From JANXXV01 sp038230275 (GTDB lineage: Bacteria > Acidobacteriota > Terriglobia > Bryobacterales > Bryobacteraceae), in NCBI GenBank assembly GCA_038230275.1, contig JBBRNO010000014.1, positions 1-64,000 of the forward strand: a stretch of DNA of 64,000 bases. Direction: 5' to 3'. The number at the start of each line of letters is the position of its first letter. Within the stretch, counting starts at the first letter, position 1. The notes under the pieces were generated by a model that did not search any database, was not told the origin of the DNA, and saw only the letters and a program-made list of their open reading frames with translations. Shown here in pieces: positions 25,346 through 34,653 of the stretch. A program made the translations under genes and the position numbers.

Positions 25346-26050
25346 ATGGCCATCCACACCTCCACAATTCTACCCCAACACAACCAAATCCGGCGTAAGT
25401 GCAATCATGAGGGGGTGCACTTCGAAGACGCTCTTGCTAAAGTCCTTCCCGCCGACCTTCCCCATCGTGACATTGTAATCGACAAGACGTCCAAGCACCT
25501 GGAGCTAATCACAGAAGTCAATCAGCATATGAACCTCACCCGAATCACCACTCCCGCCGAAGCGGCCGTCAAGCATGTACTCGATTCCGTACTCCCGTGG
25601 CGTCACTTCGCCACCGCCAGCCACGTTCTAGACGCAGGTACCGGTGCCGGGTTCCCTGGCATTCCCCTCGCGATTGTGCTTCCGGAAATCCAGTTCACGC
25701 TGTCCGAATCGATCCAAAAGAAAGCCCGCTTCGTGCAATCCGCCATCGAATCGCTCGAACTTCCGAACGTAAGAGTCACTCCGCAAAGGGCCGAAGAGAT
25801 CCCAGCGCCTGGTTTGATCACGGCCCGGGCAATGGCGCCCCTCAGCCGGGCAATCGTCCTGTTCGCGCCGGCGTTGAAAAACGGCGTTCGCCTGCTGCTC
25901 TACAAAGGTCCAGAGGTTGAAACAGAAATCGCCGAGGCATCCATCGAAGCCAAGAAGCGCGAGATCGCCATGCGCATACTGGAGCGATACCACCTGCCGG
26001 ACTCGCTGGGTTCACGGACCATCGTTGAACTAGCTCGACACAAAACCTAG
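25346..26050 (+). CDS. rsmG: 16S rRNA (guanine-N7) methyltransferase G-like
   Basis: RsmG (GidB) methylates G527 of 16S rRNA. 234 residues from the ATG at 25346, with AGAGGA ahead. Signature segments: NQHMNLTRITTPAEAAVKHVLDSV, the AdoMet loop HVLDAGTGAGFPGIPLAIVLPEI and ESIQKKARFVQSAIESLELPNV, then ITARAMAPLS. About 30 extra N-terminal residues precede the region that aligns to the family, so a start further in is possible. It has integrase debris upstream and transposon-like debris downstream, not the common mnmG/parAB neighbourhood. It may be a second copy or a displaced gene. Confidence 0.85.
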   Translation: MAIHTSTILPQHNQIRRKCNHEGVHFEDALAKVLPADLPHRDIVIDKTSKHLELITEVNQHMNLTRITTPAEAAVKHVLDSVLPWRHFATASHVLDAGTGAGFPGIPLAIVLPEIQFTLSESIQKKARFVQSAIESLELPNVRVTPQRAEEIPAPGLITARAMAPLSRAIVLFAPALKNGVRLLLYKGPEVETEIAEASIEAKKREIAMRILERYHLPDSLGSRTIVELARHKT

Positions 26051-26443
26051 TGCTCAGACACAATGGGAGACCCGCTTTGGCAGCATGCGTCAGGCGCTCG
26101 CGATAGCGGGCACCGGTCCGGCGCGCTATGATCTGAACATCGAAAAGCGCTGGCGCCCCCTCGACGCGACGTTGCCGGGCCGTCAGTTCGTAACAAGTAT
26201 CGCGCAGAATTCGCCGTCAAGGCAGTGACCCGATCCGTCAACCCACATCGCCCTTCAATGGTAAACGTAGCGAGGCACCGTCGTTCCATTCGCAGCACGG
26301 CAGATCACCGCAGAGTTCGCCGCAAATTCCTGGATTTTGCACAGCGCTTACCCGGCGCGCCAAAGCGTTGTAAATTTCAGGCATCCCGCTGCAATCAGCG
26401 TCTTCGCGCATTCTCGGCAACCAACCGCTTTGGGGAACCGGTT
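26051..26443. other. Gene-free interval
   Basis: Open frames here are short and do not resemble known proteins. The segment near 26190-26240 reads NKYRAEFAVKAV, weakly like the start of an IS3-type OrfA transposase, but it soon diverges. The interval separates rsmG from the 3' end of argG and is probably decayed mobile DNA. Confidence 0.4.
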
Positions 26444-27793
26444 CTACGGAGCATTCTTGATTTCAGTGCCGCCATCCAGCAGCCGCAATCCCTCAAACGG
26501 CGCCGCTCCCAGCAAGCCGGCCTTCGCGTAAACGAACAGCTTCGCCCGGCTATCGCTGATGTCCAGATTTCGCATGGTTAACTGGCCAATCCGATCCTGC
26601 GGCGTAAACGAACCCTCGCCTCTTTCCATGGTCAACCGCTCCGGAGCGTAAGTCAGATTCGGGCTCTCCGTATTCAGAATCGAATAGTCGTTGCCCCTCC
26701 GCAACTCCACCGTCACCTTGCCCGTAATCGCCTTTGCCACCCACCGCTGCAAAGTTTCACGCAGCATCATCGACTGCGGATCGAACCATCGCCCCTGGTA
26801 CAACAGCCGTCCCAATCGCCGGCCCATGTCGCGATACTGCTCTATGGTGTCTTCGTTGTGAATGCCCGAAATCAAACGCTCATAGGCGATATAAAATAGC
26901 GCCATGGCGGGCGCTTCATAGATCCCGCGGCTCTTTGCCTCAATGATCCGGTTCTCAATCTGATCCGACATGCCTAAACCATGCCGGCCGCCAATCGCAT
27001 TCGCCTCTAGCACCAGATCGATGCTGTCCGCGAAGCTTTTGCCGTTCAACTCCACCGGCACTCCCTCGTCGAAGGTGATCGTCACTTCTTCGCGCTTCAC
27101 ATCCACATCGTCGCGCCAGGAAGCCACACCCATAATCGGCTCCACAATCTGGATCCCGGAATTCAGAAATTCCAGATCCTTCGCCTCGTGCGTAGCGCCC
27201 CAGATATTGGAATCCGTCGAGTAGGCTTTCTCCTTGCTCATGTGGAAACTGAGCCCGGCTTTTTCCAGTAATTCCGACATCTCCTTACGCCCGCCCAACT
27301 CATCAATGAAGGTCTGGTCCAGCCAAGGCTTGTAGATTCGCAACTGCGGATTCACCATCAGGCCGTAACGATAGAACCGCTCAATGTCGTTGCCCTTGTA
27401 AGTGCTGCCGTCGCCCCAGATGTTGACGTCGTCTTCCTTCATCGCGCCCACCAGCATCGTACCGGTGACCGCACGTCCAATCGGCGTCGTGTTGAAATAC
27501 GCAACGCCCGCGGTGGTGATGTGAAACGCGCCGCACTGCAGCGCCGCCAGGCCCTCGCGCACTAATTGCGCCCGGCAATCAATCAGCCGGGCCTTCTCCG
27601 CGCCATATTCCAGTGCACGCCTGGGTATGTTGTCGTAGTCCTTTTCGTCCGGCTGGCCAAGATGGGCCGTATAGCAGTAAGGCACCGCGCCCTTCTGCCG
27701 CATCCAGTAAATCGCGGCGCTGGTATCCAGCCCTCCGGAAAACGCAATACCGACCTTCTCCCCAATGGGAAGCGACTGCAGAATAGTGCCCAT
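26444..27793 (-). CDS. argG: Argininosuccinate synthase
   Basis: Joins citrulline and aspartate with ATP in arginine synthesis. 449 residues, the length of the longer E. coli-type subfamily. The ATP pyrophosphatase loop AFSGGLDTSA is at 17-26. Further family motifs are YCYTAHLGQPDE, GDGSTYKGNDIERFYRYG, AYSTDSNIWGATHEAKDLE and EANAIGGRHGLGMSDQIENR. A good ribosome site (AGGAG) precedes the ATG. It starts 15 bases after the large flavoprotein gene on the same strand, so the two are probably cotranscribed; a metabolic link is not obvious. Confidence 0.96.
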   Translation of the reverse strand: MGTILQSLPIGEKVGIAFSGGLDTSAAIYWMRQKGAVPYCYTAHLGQPDEKDYDNIPRRALEYGAEKARLIDCRAQLVREGLAALQCGAFHITTAGVAYFNTTPIGRAVTGTMLVGAMKEDDVNIWGDGSTYKGNDIERFYRYGLMVNPQLRIYKPWLDQTFIDELGGRKEMSELLEKAGLSFHMSKEKAYSTDSNIWGATHEAKDLEFLNSGIQIVEPIMGVASWRDDVDVKREEVTITFDEGVPVELNGKSFADSIDLVLEANAIGGRHGLGMSDQIENRIIEAKSRGIYEAPAMALFYIAYERLISGIHNEDTIEQYRDMGRRLGRLLYQGRWFDPQSMMLRETLQRWVAKAITGKVTVELRRGNDYSILNTESPNLTYAPERLTMERGEGSFTPQDRIGQLTMRNLDISDSRAKLFVYAKAGLLGAAPFEGLRLLDGGTEIKNAP

Positions 27794-27808
27794 CGTCTTT
27801 CTCCTGTT

Positions 27809-30800
27809 TTATGCGCCGACCAGCTCCGCGCGCGCGCCTATCTGCCGCAGGCAACGGTCGATCCACTGTTTGGTCAATTTTTCCTGCACGCCGTTTTGCG
27901 ATAGCCGCGTGCGCAAATTCGCCCAATCCACCAGATCCAGTGACTGGTCCTGGTTGAAGCAGGAGAACACCACTGTTTCCTCACCCGTCCGCGGATCTTT
28001 ATGAAGTTGCAAGCACTGCGCGCAGATCTCTTTCATCATGCATTGCATGGGTGAATTGATACTGCCGATCGCCTTGTGATCGTGCTTCAAATACGGAGCC
28101 AGCACGGTATGCCGGGCCCTGGCCACCGCGCCCATCATGGCATCGGAACCAATCACCACCAGCCGGTCCACCAAGCTCAATGGAATTTCCGGTTCATCCA
28201 GATCGCCCCGCCCGTAGGCAGCCACCGCATCCACAATATTGCCCACGAATGCCTTGTCCTGCACACGCCCTGGCGTGAATCCAGGCGCTTCGTCGCAGCA
28301 CCAAATCACCACATCAGCGGCCTTTTCAATCTCTTCCACTTTGTAGCGGTCGATAATTTTCTTGTACCCGGCAAAGTAAACCGTCCTCGACCCGCTGGAG
28401 CGCAACTGCTGTCCAATCGAGAACAGAACCGCATTGCCCAACCCGCCGCCAATTAAAAGCACCGTCTCTTGTCCGGGCGTCTCGGTAGGCGTTCCGGTTG
28501 GTCCCATCAGAATCACCGGCTCGCCTTTCTTCAAAATCGCGCAAAGATCGGACGACCCGCCCATCTCCAGCACAATCGTCGAAAGCAAACCGTTCTCCCG
28601 ATCCACCGAAGCGCCAGTCAGTGCCAGCCCTTCCATACCGAGCGTGGTTCCCTTCGCGTGCGGAGCCAGCGTCTCGTAGTTCTGCAAGCGATAGAACTGT
28701 CCGGGTTCAAAAGCCCTGGCCGCCATCGGCGCTTTCACCACTACTTCCACAATATTCGGCGTCAATCGGATTACATCGTGCACCACCGCCCGCAGTTCGC
28801 CGTTCAACCGGTCCACCAGCGCGACGGGCTTCGGCTCCCCGGCAGCGCGGCGCGACAACACTCGCGTCACTACGGGATAGCCCTGCTTTGCGCTCGCCAT
28901 GGCCTTCACCACGTTCCCGGCGAAGGAAGGATGCAGGTCACCAAAGAAGCTCACCCCGCGCCCATCCGCCCGCAGTGACATCAATACCTGCACCGCTTTC
29001 GGCTTGGCCACGCGCTCCGGCTTCACCACTTGCCCTTCTTCGTCCACCGCTTGAAACCACTTGCCATCCAGGAAAACGTTCGTGGGATCTTCACGTCCCA
29101 ACACTGTATTCGGCTGTGTACCCGCGGCCACTAATATGGACCTCGCGGGCAGTCTCACCGGCTCGCCGGACCGTGACATTTTGCCCGTGGCCTCATCAAA
29201 TGTATGCCTTGTCAGCTTCAACGCCGCGGCATGGCCATGCTTGTCCATCTCCACTTCTTCCGGGGACAGACACTCCGCAAACCGAATACCTTCCTGCAAT
29301 GCCAGCGCCACTTCTTCATGATTCAGCGTGTAACTCGGGGCGTCTATCAACCTCCGCCGGTAAGCGATCGTTACGCCGCCCCACGCATTCAGCAAGTCCA
29401 CAAAGTTCGTACATCTGCCTTCGCGCGCCGCCGCGCCACGCTCGGCTCGAATCGCCCGGGCATGCGCCAGAAACTCATTGCCCGTATCAATGTCTTCCTG
29501 CGACCATCTCTCCCGAACCGCGGCTTCACTGCTATCTTTGACCAGCGCCTCGTAGCGCTGCAGGAATTTCTCCACCTGCACTACGTAATACGCCATCGAT
29601 TCGGTGGCCGTATCAATCGCCGTCAATCCACCGCCAATCACCACAATGGGCATCCGCACTTGCAGATTCGCCACGGAATTCATCTTCGCCGCGCCTGTCA
29701 GTTGCAGCGCCATCAGAAAGTCCGAGGCTTGCCGTACGCCCCGTGACAATCCGTTTTTCATCGGAATCACGGTCGGACGGCCGGCGCCGGCACATAGCGC
29801 CACGTGATCGAAACCCTGCTCAAACGCGCTATCGATCGTCAGCGCTCCACCGAATCGCACACCGCCAAACATGCTGAACTGACGCCGCCGTTCCAGCAAC
29901 AGCCGGATCACCTTCAAGAAATTCTTGTTCCATCGAACGGTAATGCCGTACTCCGCCACGCCGCCGAAACCAGCCATCACACGGTCGTCCAGCGATTCGT
30001 ACAGTTCATTCACGTCGGATATCGGACGGAAGGCAACGCGCTCACCCAGCGCATTCACGCCAGAAATTCGTTCCGGAAGCGGCTCGATCTTCAATCCATC
30101 GATGCCCACCACCGTGTGCCCGTCGTTCATCAAATGATGCGACAGCGTGAAGCCGGCCGGCCCCAACCCAACTACCAACACCTTGTATCCCGAATCCTCC
30201 CGCGGAACCGGCCGCGATAAATGCAACGGATTCCAACGCGTCAACAGGCTGTAAATCTCAAATCCCCAAGGCAGTTCTAAAACATCTTTCAGTGTCCGTG
30301 TTTCCACCTGCGGAATGTCCACTGGATCCTGCTTTTGGAAAATGCACGATTTCATGCAGTCGTTGCAAATCCGGTGACCCGTCCCGGCGCACATCGGGTT
30401 GTCAATGGTGGTAATCGCCAGTGCGCCAATCGAATTGCCGCGCTGTTTCACCACGTTCATTTCGGAAATCTTCTCGTCCAGCGGGCAACCGGCCAGCGTC
30501 ACGCCGAACCCGCTCTTCTTAAACGATCCGTCTTTCTCCTGCAGTCCGGTGGAGCAGCTGTCTTTCCCTTGGTTGTGGCACTTGATGCAATAATTCGCCT
30601 GATCCAGCGCGCCGCTCAAGTTCATGCCCGCATCGGTAAGTTTGAAACCCTCGCGGTGCCGCAGATCGTGTTTCGGCAGCGCGAACCGCGTCACCCCGTC
30701 CACCTCAATGGTTTCCACGTGGACCAAATGGCTTGGGTCCAGCTTGTGCGGAACGCGAAACAGAACGCCGTGATGATATTTCGCAATGCCAGCCGGTGCT

Positions 30801-31318
30801 AGTGCCGCCCATGCCGCGAACTGCGCCGCGGTCTGCAATTGGCTTGCATGCTCGGCTTCGTCCTCCAGCCAGCGCGAGACATGTTCAAAAAAACTCTGCT
30901 CGGTCAGCGGCTCGGAAAACTGCATCTCCAGTTCCGCTGCAATCGCCAAACCATCAATCTCGCTCGCCTGTTCTTTCGTTACTCCGCTGATGGCTTTCTT
31001 CTGAATGAATTTGCGCTTGAAGGCGTAAATCGGAGCTTTCGCATCGTGCCGTGCCTGCAGACTTTTTACCGCGGATTCAATACCGAACAGTTCGCCTACG
31101 AAATCTTCCACGTGAGGCGCAATTTCAATGATCAGGTCTGATTGTTTCTTGGCGGCGAGGGCGGCCGGATTCAACCGTGCCTCCGTCAAACGCGCGTGCA
31201 AATCGCCGTTCGCAGCCTGCAATTGCTGCAAAAATCTGGCATCCAGGCGGACAAGCCCTTCACGTTGATACAAATCTTCGAATGAAAAACCGAATCTGAG
31301 AGTAAGCTGATCGGACAC
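27809..31318 (-). CDS. Single-chain NfnB/GltD-like plus NfnA/PyrK-like flavoprotein
   Basis: 1169 residues from a GTG. Residues 1-235 are an extension of unknown fold. Next are Cys244, 247, 255 and 278, then Cys310, 318, 321 and 325 (CxxCx7C and Cx7CxxCx3C), like the two [4Fe-4S] sites of GltD/NfnB. A GltD-type FAD/NAD(P) oxidoreductase follows (VLVVGLGPAG 380-389; VVIGGGLTAIDTATE). The C-terminal 300 residues resemble PyrK/NfnA: an FAD domain (FEPGQFYRLQNY), an NAD domain (LLIGGGLGNAVLFSIG) and a cysteine-rich 2Fe-2S site (MQCMMKEICAQC...SCFN). In Nfn the two halves are separate subunits that bifurcate electrons between NADPH, NAD and ferredoxin. Here they are one chain. Function as a transhydrogenase or ferredoxin-NADP reductase is inference. 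Confidence 0.8.
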   Translation of the reverse strand: MSDQLTLRFGFSFEDLYQREGLVRLDARFLQQLQAANGDLHARLTEARLNPAALAAKKQSDLIIEIAPHVEDFVGELFGIESAVKSLQARHDAKAPIYAFKRKFIQKKAISGVTKEQASEIDGLAIAAELEMQFSEPLTEQSFFEHVSRWLEDEAEHASQLQTAAQFAAWAALAPAGIAKYHHGVLFRVPHKLDPSHLVHVETIEVDGVTRFALPKHDLRHREGFKLTDAGMNLSGALDQANYCIKCHNQGKDSCSTGLQEKDGSFKKSGFGVTLAGCPLDEKISEMNVVKQRGNSIGALAITTIDNPMCAGTGHRICNDCMKSCIFQKQDPVDIPQVETRTLKDVLELPWGFEIYSLLTRWNPLHLSRPVPREDSGYKVLVVGLGPAGFTLSHHLMNDGHTVVGIDGLKIEPLPERISGVNALGERVAFRPISDVNELYESLDDRVMAGFGGVAEYGITVRWNKNFLKVIRLLLERRRQFSMFGGVRFGGALTIDSAFEQGFDHVALCAGAGRPTVIPMKNGLSRGVRQASDFLMALQLTGAAKMNSVANLQVRMPIVVIGGGLTAIDTATESMAYYVVQVEKFLQRYEALVKDSSEAAVRERWSQEDIDTGNEFLAHARAIRAERGAAAREGRCTNFVDLLNAWGGVTIAYRRRLIDAPSYTLNHEEVALALQEGIRFAECLSPEEVEMDKHGHAAALKLTRHTFDEATGKMSRSGEPVRLPARSILVAAGTQPNTVLGREDPTNVFLDGKWFQAVDEEGQVVKPERVAKPKAVQVLMSLRADGRGVSFFGDLHPSFAGNVVKAMASAKQGYPVVTRVLSRRAAGEPKPVALVDRLNGELRAVVHDVIRLTPNIVEVVVKAPMAARAFEPGQFYRLQNYETLAPHAKGTTLGMEGLALTGASVDRENGLLSTIVLEMGGSSDLCAILKKGEPVILMGPTGTPTETPGQETVLLIGGGLGNAVLFSIGQQLRSSGSRTVYFAGYKKIIDRYKVEEIEKAADVVIWCCDEAPGFTPGRVQDKAFVGNIVDAVAAYGRGDLDEPEIPLSLVDRLVVIGSDAMMGAVARARHTVLAPYLKHDHKAIGSINSPMQCMMKEICAQCLQLHKDPRTGEETVVFSCFNQDQSLDLVDWANLRTRLSQNGVQEKLTKQWIDRCLRQIGARAELVGA

Positions 31319-31494
31319 TTATAGACCTTCTAAGAGTTTCGATGGCCAGAACGGCTATCGGGGTGGAACTTTGATTTACCCAGACTCTCATTGTAGCAGT
31401 CCAAGCGGTTAAGCTAAGATCAAAGTCAACGTAAATTGTTCGGGGTCCGAACCAGTGGCGTGGCCACTGCCTACCTCCCCGGTAGTCCCTTTCA

Positions 31495-32892
31495 ATGCTG
31501 CCCCGAAAGCTGAGCCTCTGGTTTCTATTGACGATGTGTCTGGCCGGGTGCCGATCCTCTGCGCCTCTACCGGACCTGCCCGCCGTTGACTTCGCTCCTT
31601 TGCAGCCTGCCGTGCGTGAGTCCATCAGCTACGCACTGGCTGCCGCGCAGGCGCAGCCCCGAAACGCCGGGACCGTTGCAAGACTGGGCATGGTGTTGCA
31701 TGCCCACGACCGGTTCGGCGCCGCCGCCATTTGCTATCAACGCGCTCACACGCTCGATCCACGGAATTTCGACTATGCATATTACTGGGGATCGGCACTT
31801 GCTGCCGAGGGCAAGTACGTCGAGGCGCTCGTGCCGCTCAGGCGCGCTCTGGTATCGGACAAGAATTCAGTTCCGGCACGCCTGAAACTGGCGGATGCCC
31901 TGTTGGCCGCCGGCCAGACTCAGGAAGCCGGCGAAGAGTACTGCAAGGTGCTCGCGCAGGATGCCGACAACCCCGCGGCATCTTACGGGTTTGGGCGTAG
32001 CCAGAAAGGCGCCGCGGCTATCGCCGCATTCACCAAAGCTCTGATACTATTTCCGCGGTACGGCGCAGCTCAATTTGCATTGGCCGCGGCCTATCGCGCA
32101 GCGGGTAACACCGCAAAAGCCGAGGAGACGCTGGCCGGATACGAACACAACAAAAGCAACACCCCGCCGCTCGACGATCCTCTGATGGGCGCGGTCTATA
32201 CAATGAATGCCGGGGCGGCGGGCCTTCTCCGCCAGGCGAAAGTTTTGGAACGTGAAGACCGTTTGAGCGAGGCCGTCACCCTGCAGGAGAAAGCACTCGA
32301 ACAGGATCCGAAACTTGTGCAAGCATGGATTAACCTCATCTCGCTTCATGGCCGTCTCGGACAGTTTGACAAGGCCGAAGCGGCATTCCGAAAGGCTCTC
32401 GACATCGCTCCGAACCAAGCCGATGTTCACTACAATTTCGGTGTTCTGTGCCTCAAGCTGGAGCGTATTGACGAGGCCCGGAAGGCATTCCAAAAAGCGG
32501 TACAACTCGATCCCCGGCATGCCGACGCGCTGCACAATCTCGGTTCACTTGTTGAGGATTCAGGCCAGCTCGATGCCGCCGCTCATCTGTATGAGCAGGC
32601 ACTGGCCGCGATGCCCGAACACCGCCCGGCGAGGTTCCAGCTCGGCCGCATCTACGCCAATCAGCGGCGCTATGCGCAGGCAATCACCGAGTTCGAGAAA
32701 CTTCAGGAACCGATTGATGCCCAATCGGCCACTTACCTTTACGCCCTTGGCGCGACTCACGCCCGCGCCGGCCACCGCAAACAGTCGATAGAAATACTGC
32801 AACGCGCGCGACAGCAGGCGGAGAAGTCCGGCCAGCGGGAAATCGCGTCCGCCGTCGACAGAGACTTAGCTGCTTTGGAAGTGCACCCTTGA
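31495..32892 (+). CDS. TPR-repeat lipoprotein
   Basis: 465 residues. The lipobox LAGC gives a lipid anchor at about Cys19. After it, at least eight tetratricopeptide repeats fill the protein (for example AYYWGSALAAEGKYVEALVPLRRAL, VHYNFGVLCLKLERIDEARKAFQKAVQLDP and ALHNLGSLVEDSGQLDAAAHLYEQAL). Such proteins are adaptors. It overlaps the next gene (TTGA), which encodes a CRTAC1-type lipoprotein. The pair TPR plus CRTAC1 recurs in Acidobacteria and Planctomycetes-like genomes, and both parts probably act on the same surface structure. Confidence 0.85.
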   Translation: MLPRKLSLWFLLTMCLAGCRSSAPLPDLPAVDFAPLQPAVRESISYALAAAQAQPRNAGTVARLGMVLHAHDRFGAAAICYQRAHTLDPRNFDYAYYWGSALAAEGKYVEALVPLRRALVSDKNSVPARLKLADALLAAGQTQEAGEEYCKVLAQDADNPAASYGFGRSQKGAAAIAAFTKALILFPRYGAAQFALAAAYRAAGNTAKAEETLAGYEHNKSNTPPLDDPLMGAVYTMNAGAAGLLRQAKVLEREDRLSEAVTLQEKALEQDPKLVQAWINLISLHGRLGQFDKAEAAFRKALDIAPNQADVHYNFGVLCLKLERIDEARKAFQKAVQLDPRHADALHNLGSLVEDSGQLDAAAHLYEQALAAMPEHRPARFQLGRIYANQRRYAQAITEFEKLQEPIDAQSATYLYALGATHARAGHRKQSIEILQRARQQAEKSGQREIASAVDRDLAALEVHP

Positions 32893-34547
32893 GACTTCCG
32901 TTGCTTGCCGTTGCGCTTCTGGCGATTACCTCGTGCCGGCCGGCGCCGCCGGAAAAGCGGCCATCAGGACTTCTATTTCGAGACCGCGCTACGGAGGCGG
33001 GGCTTAATTTTACTCACACCAACGGTGCGTCGGGCAAGTTCTATATGCCCGAAATCATGGGCGCGGGCGTCGCACTGCTGGATTACGATGGTGACGGCGA
33101 CCTCGACGTCTTTCTCGTGCAAAGCGGCTCACTCGAAGACCCGGCCGCCGTGACCGGCAGCCGCCTGTTCCGCAACGAACTCGTGCCCAGCGGGCAACTG
33201 CGATTTACCGACGTCACGCGCACATCCGGAATCGAATGCACAGGCTACGGAATGGGCGTTGCTACAGGGGACTTCAACAACGATGGCTACTTAGACCTGC
33301 TGGTGACTAATTTTGGCTCAAACGCTCTCTTCGCCAATCAGGGCAACGGAACCTTCAAGAACGTTACCGCGGATTCCCCAGCCATCCGGAAGGCGAACGA
33401 CTGGTCCACAAGCGCGACTTTCTTCGACTATGACCGCGACGGCTGGCAGGATCTGATCATCCTCAGCTACGTCGATTTCACCGTGCGCGGGAACAAGCCC
33501 TGCTTCGCGCCGGCCGGTGAGATCGACTATTGCACTCCTGTCGCATATCGGCCCGTAACTGCCCGTCTGTTTCACAATGAACATGGCCGTTTTGTAGATG
33601 TGACGGCAAAAGCCGGAATCGACGGCGTACGCGGTCCGGGCCTCGGCGTGGTCGCGATCGACGTGAACCAGGACGGGTGGCCCGATCTGTTTGTCTCCAA
33701 TGACACGGCCGCCAATCATCTTTGGATCAATCGGAAAGATGGAACCTTCCTCGAGTCGGCGTTGGCTCACGGCTTGGCTTATGGTGAAGACGGCCAGCCG
33801 AAGGCCGGTATGGGCGTGGCCGCGGGTGACTATGATAACGACGGCGCCATTGACCTGCTGGTCCTCAATCTCATGCGCGAAGGCGCCACTTTGTTTCATA
33901 ACAACGGACGGGGCGACTTCCAGGATGTCTCCATGGCGTCGAAGATCCACGCTCTCACCATTCCTTTTACGGGTTTCGGTGTAGGGTGGATCGATTTTGA
34001 TAACGATGGCTGGCCGGATCTCTTTCTGGCGAATGGCGCCGTCACGCGCCGTGAGGAGCAGCACGGACAGCCCTTTCCATTCCGGGAGAAGAATCTCCTG
34101 TTACACAATGAGGGCGGCAATGGAATGTTCGCCGATGTCACCGGCTCAGCGGGCGAAGCAATGCAACTGACAGACGTAACCCGCGGCGCGGCATTTGGCG
34201 ATCTGGATAACGATGGGCGAATCGACATCGTGATCTCGAATAACAGCGGCCCTGCGCGGCTGCTCATGAACGAAAGTAATGTTTCGCGCGGTGTGACCGT
34301 AGAACTGGCCGGCCCCGGATTGGGGATAGGCGCGCGTGTTGCGTTAGAGCGGCAGGGGTTTCCCACTCTCTGGCGGCGCGTACATACGGACGGCAGTTAC
34401 CTGAGCGCAAGTGATCCGCGGGTGCACTTCGGCCTGGGGAATATTAAGCCCGGGAAACTTTTGGTGGAGTGGCCGGATGGATTCCGGCAGGAACAATCCT
34501 ACTTAGGATACGAGACGCGACTCGTACTACGCCGCTCAAAGCCCTAG
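32889..34547 (+). CDS. CRTAC1-family FG-GAP/ASPIC-UnbV lipoprotein (copy 1)
   Basis: 552 residues from a TTG that overlaps the upstream stop. A lipobox (LLAITSC) anchors it. Several FG-GAP/VCBS repeats carry Ca-binding loops of the D-x-D-x-D type (LLDYDGDGDLDVFLV, TGDFNNDGYLDLLVTNFG, DYDNDGAIDLLVLN, DFDNDGWPDLFLANG), forming an integrin-like propeller. The C-terminal ASPIC/UnbV domain (GIGARVALERQGFPTLWRRVHTDGSYLSASDPRVHFGLG) completes the CRTAC1 architecture. It is a paralogue of the gene at 42368. Function is unknown; calcium-dependent surface adhesion or polymer binding is plausible. Confidence 0.9.
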   Translation: MRLPLLAVALLAITSCRPAPPEKRPSGLLFRDRATEAGLNFTHTNGASGKFYMPEIMGAGVALLDYDGDGDLDVFLVQSGSLEDPAAVTGSRLFRNELVPSGQLRFTDVTRTSGIECTGYGMGVATGDFNNDGYLDLLVTNFGSNALFANQGNGTFKNVTADSPAIRKANDWSTSATFFDYDRDGWQDLIILSYVDFTVRGNKPCFAPAGEIDYCTPVAYRPVTARLFHNEHGRFVDVTAKAGIDGVRGPGLGVVAIDVNQDGWPDLFVSNDTAANHLWINRKDGTFLESALAHGLAYGEDGQPKAGMGVAAGDYDNDGAIDLLVLNLMREGATLFHNNGRGDFQDVSMASKIHALTIPFTGFGVGWIDFDNDGWPDLFLANGAVTRREEQHGQPFPFREKNLLLHNEGGNGMFADVTGSAGEAMQLTDVTRGAAFGDLDNDGRIDIVISNNSGPARLLMNESNVSRGVTVELAGPGLGIGARVALERQGFPTLWRRVHTDGSYLSASDPRVHFGLGNIKPGKLLVEWPDGFRQEQSYLGYETRLVLRRSKP

Positions 34548-34653
34548 TACCCGTTCATGCACTGGAAAGTGTGATTTTCCTTTGCGTTTACTTCACATTG
34601 ATGTACAGTGTCTACACCACGTCGAGTTTTGCCTCAACGTAAAGGGGAAAGGG

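Noticed and set aside
26225..26581. 118-codon plus-strand frame downstream of rsmG
   Set aside because: Runs into argG on the opposite strand, has low-complexity Arg/Pro composition and no family match I can see.
31391..31420. Possible promoter (TTGTAG, TAAGAT) ahead of the TPR gene
   Set aside because: Both hexamers are poor matches to the consensus; not distinguishable from chance.
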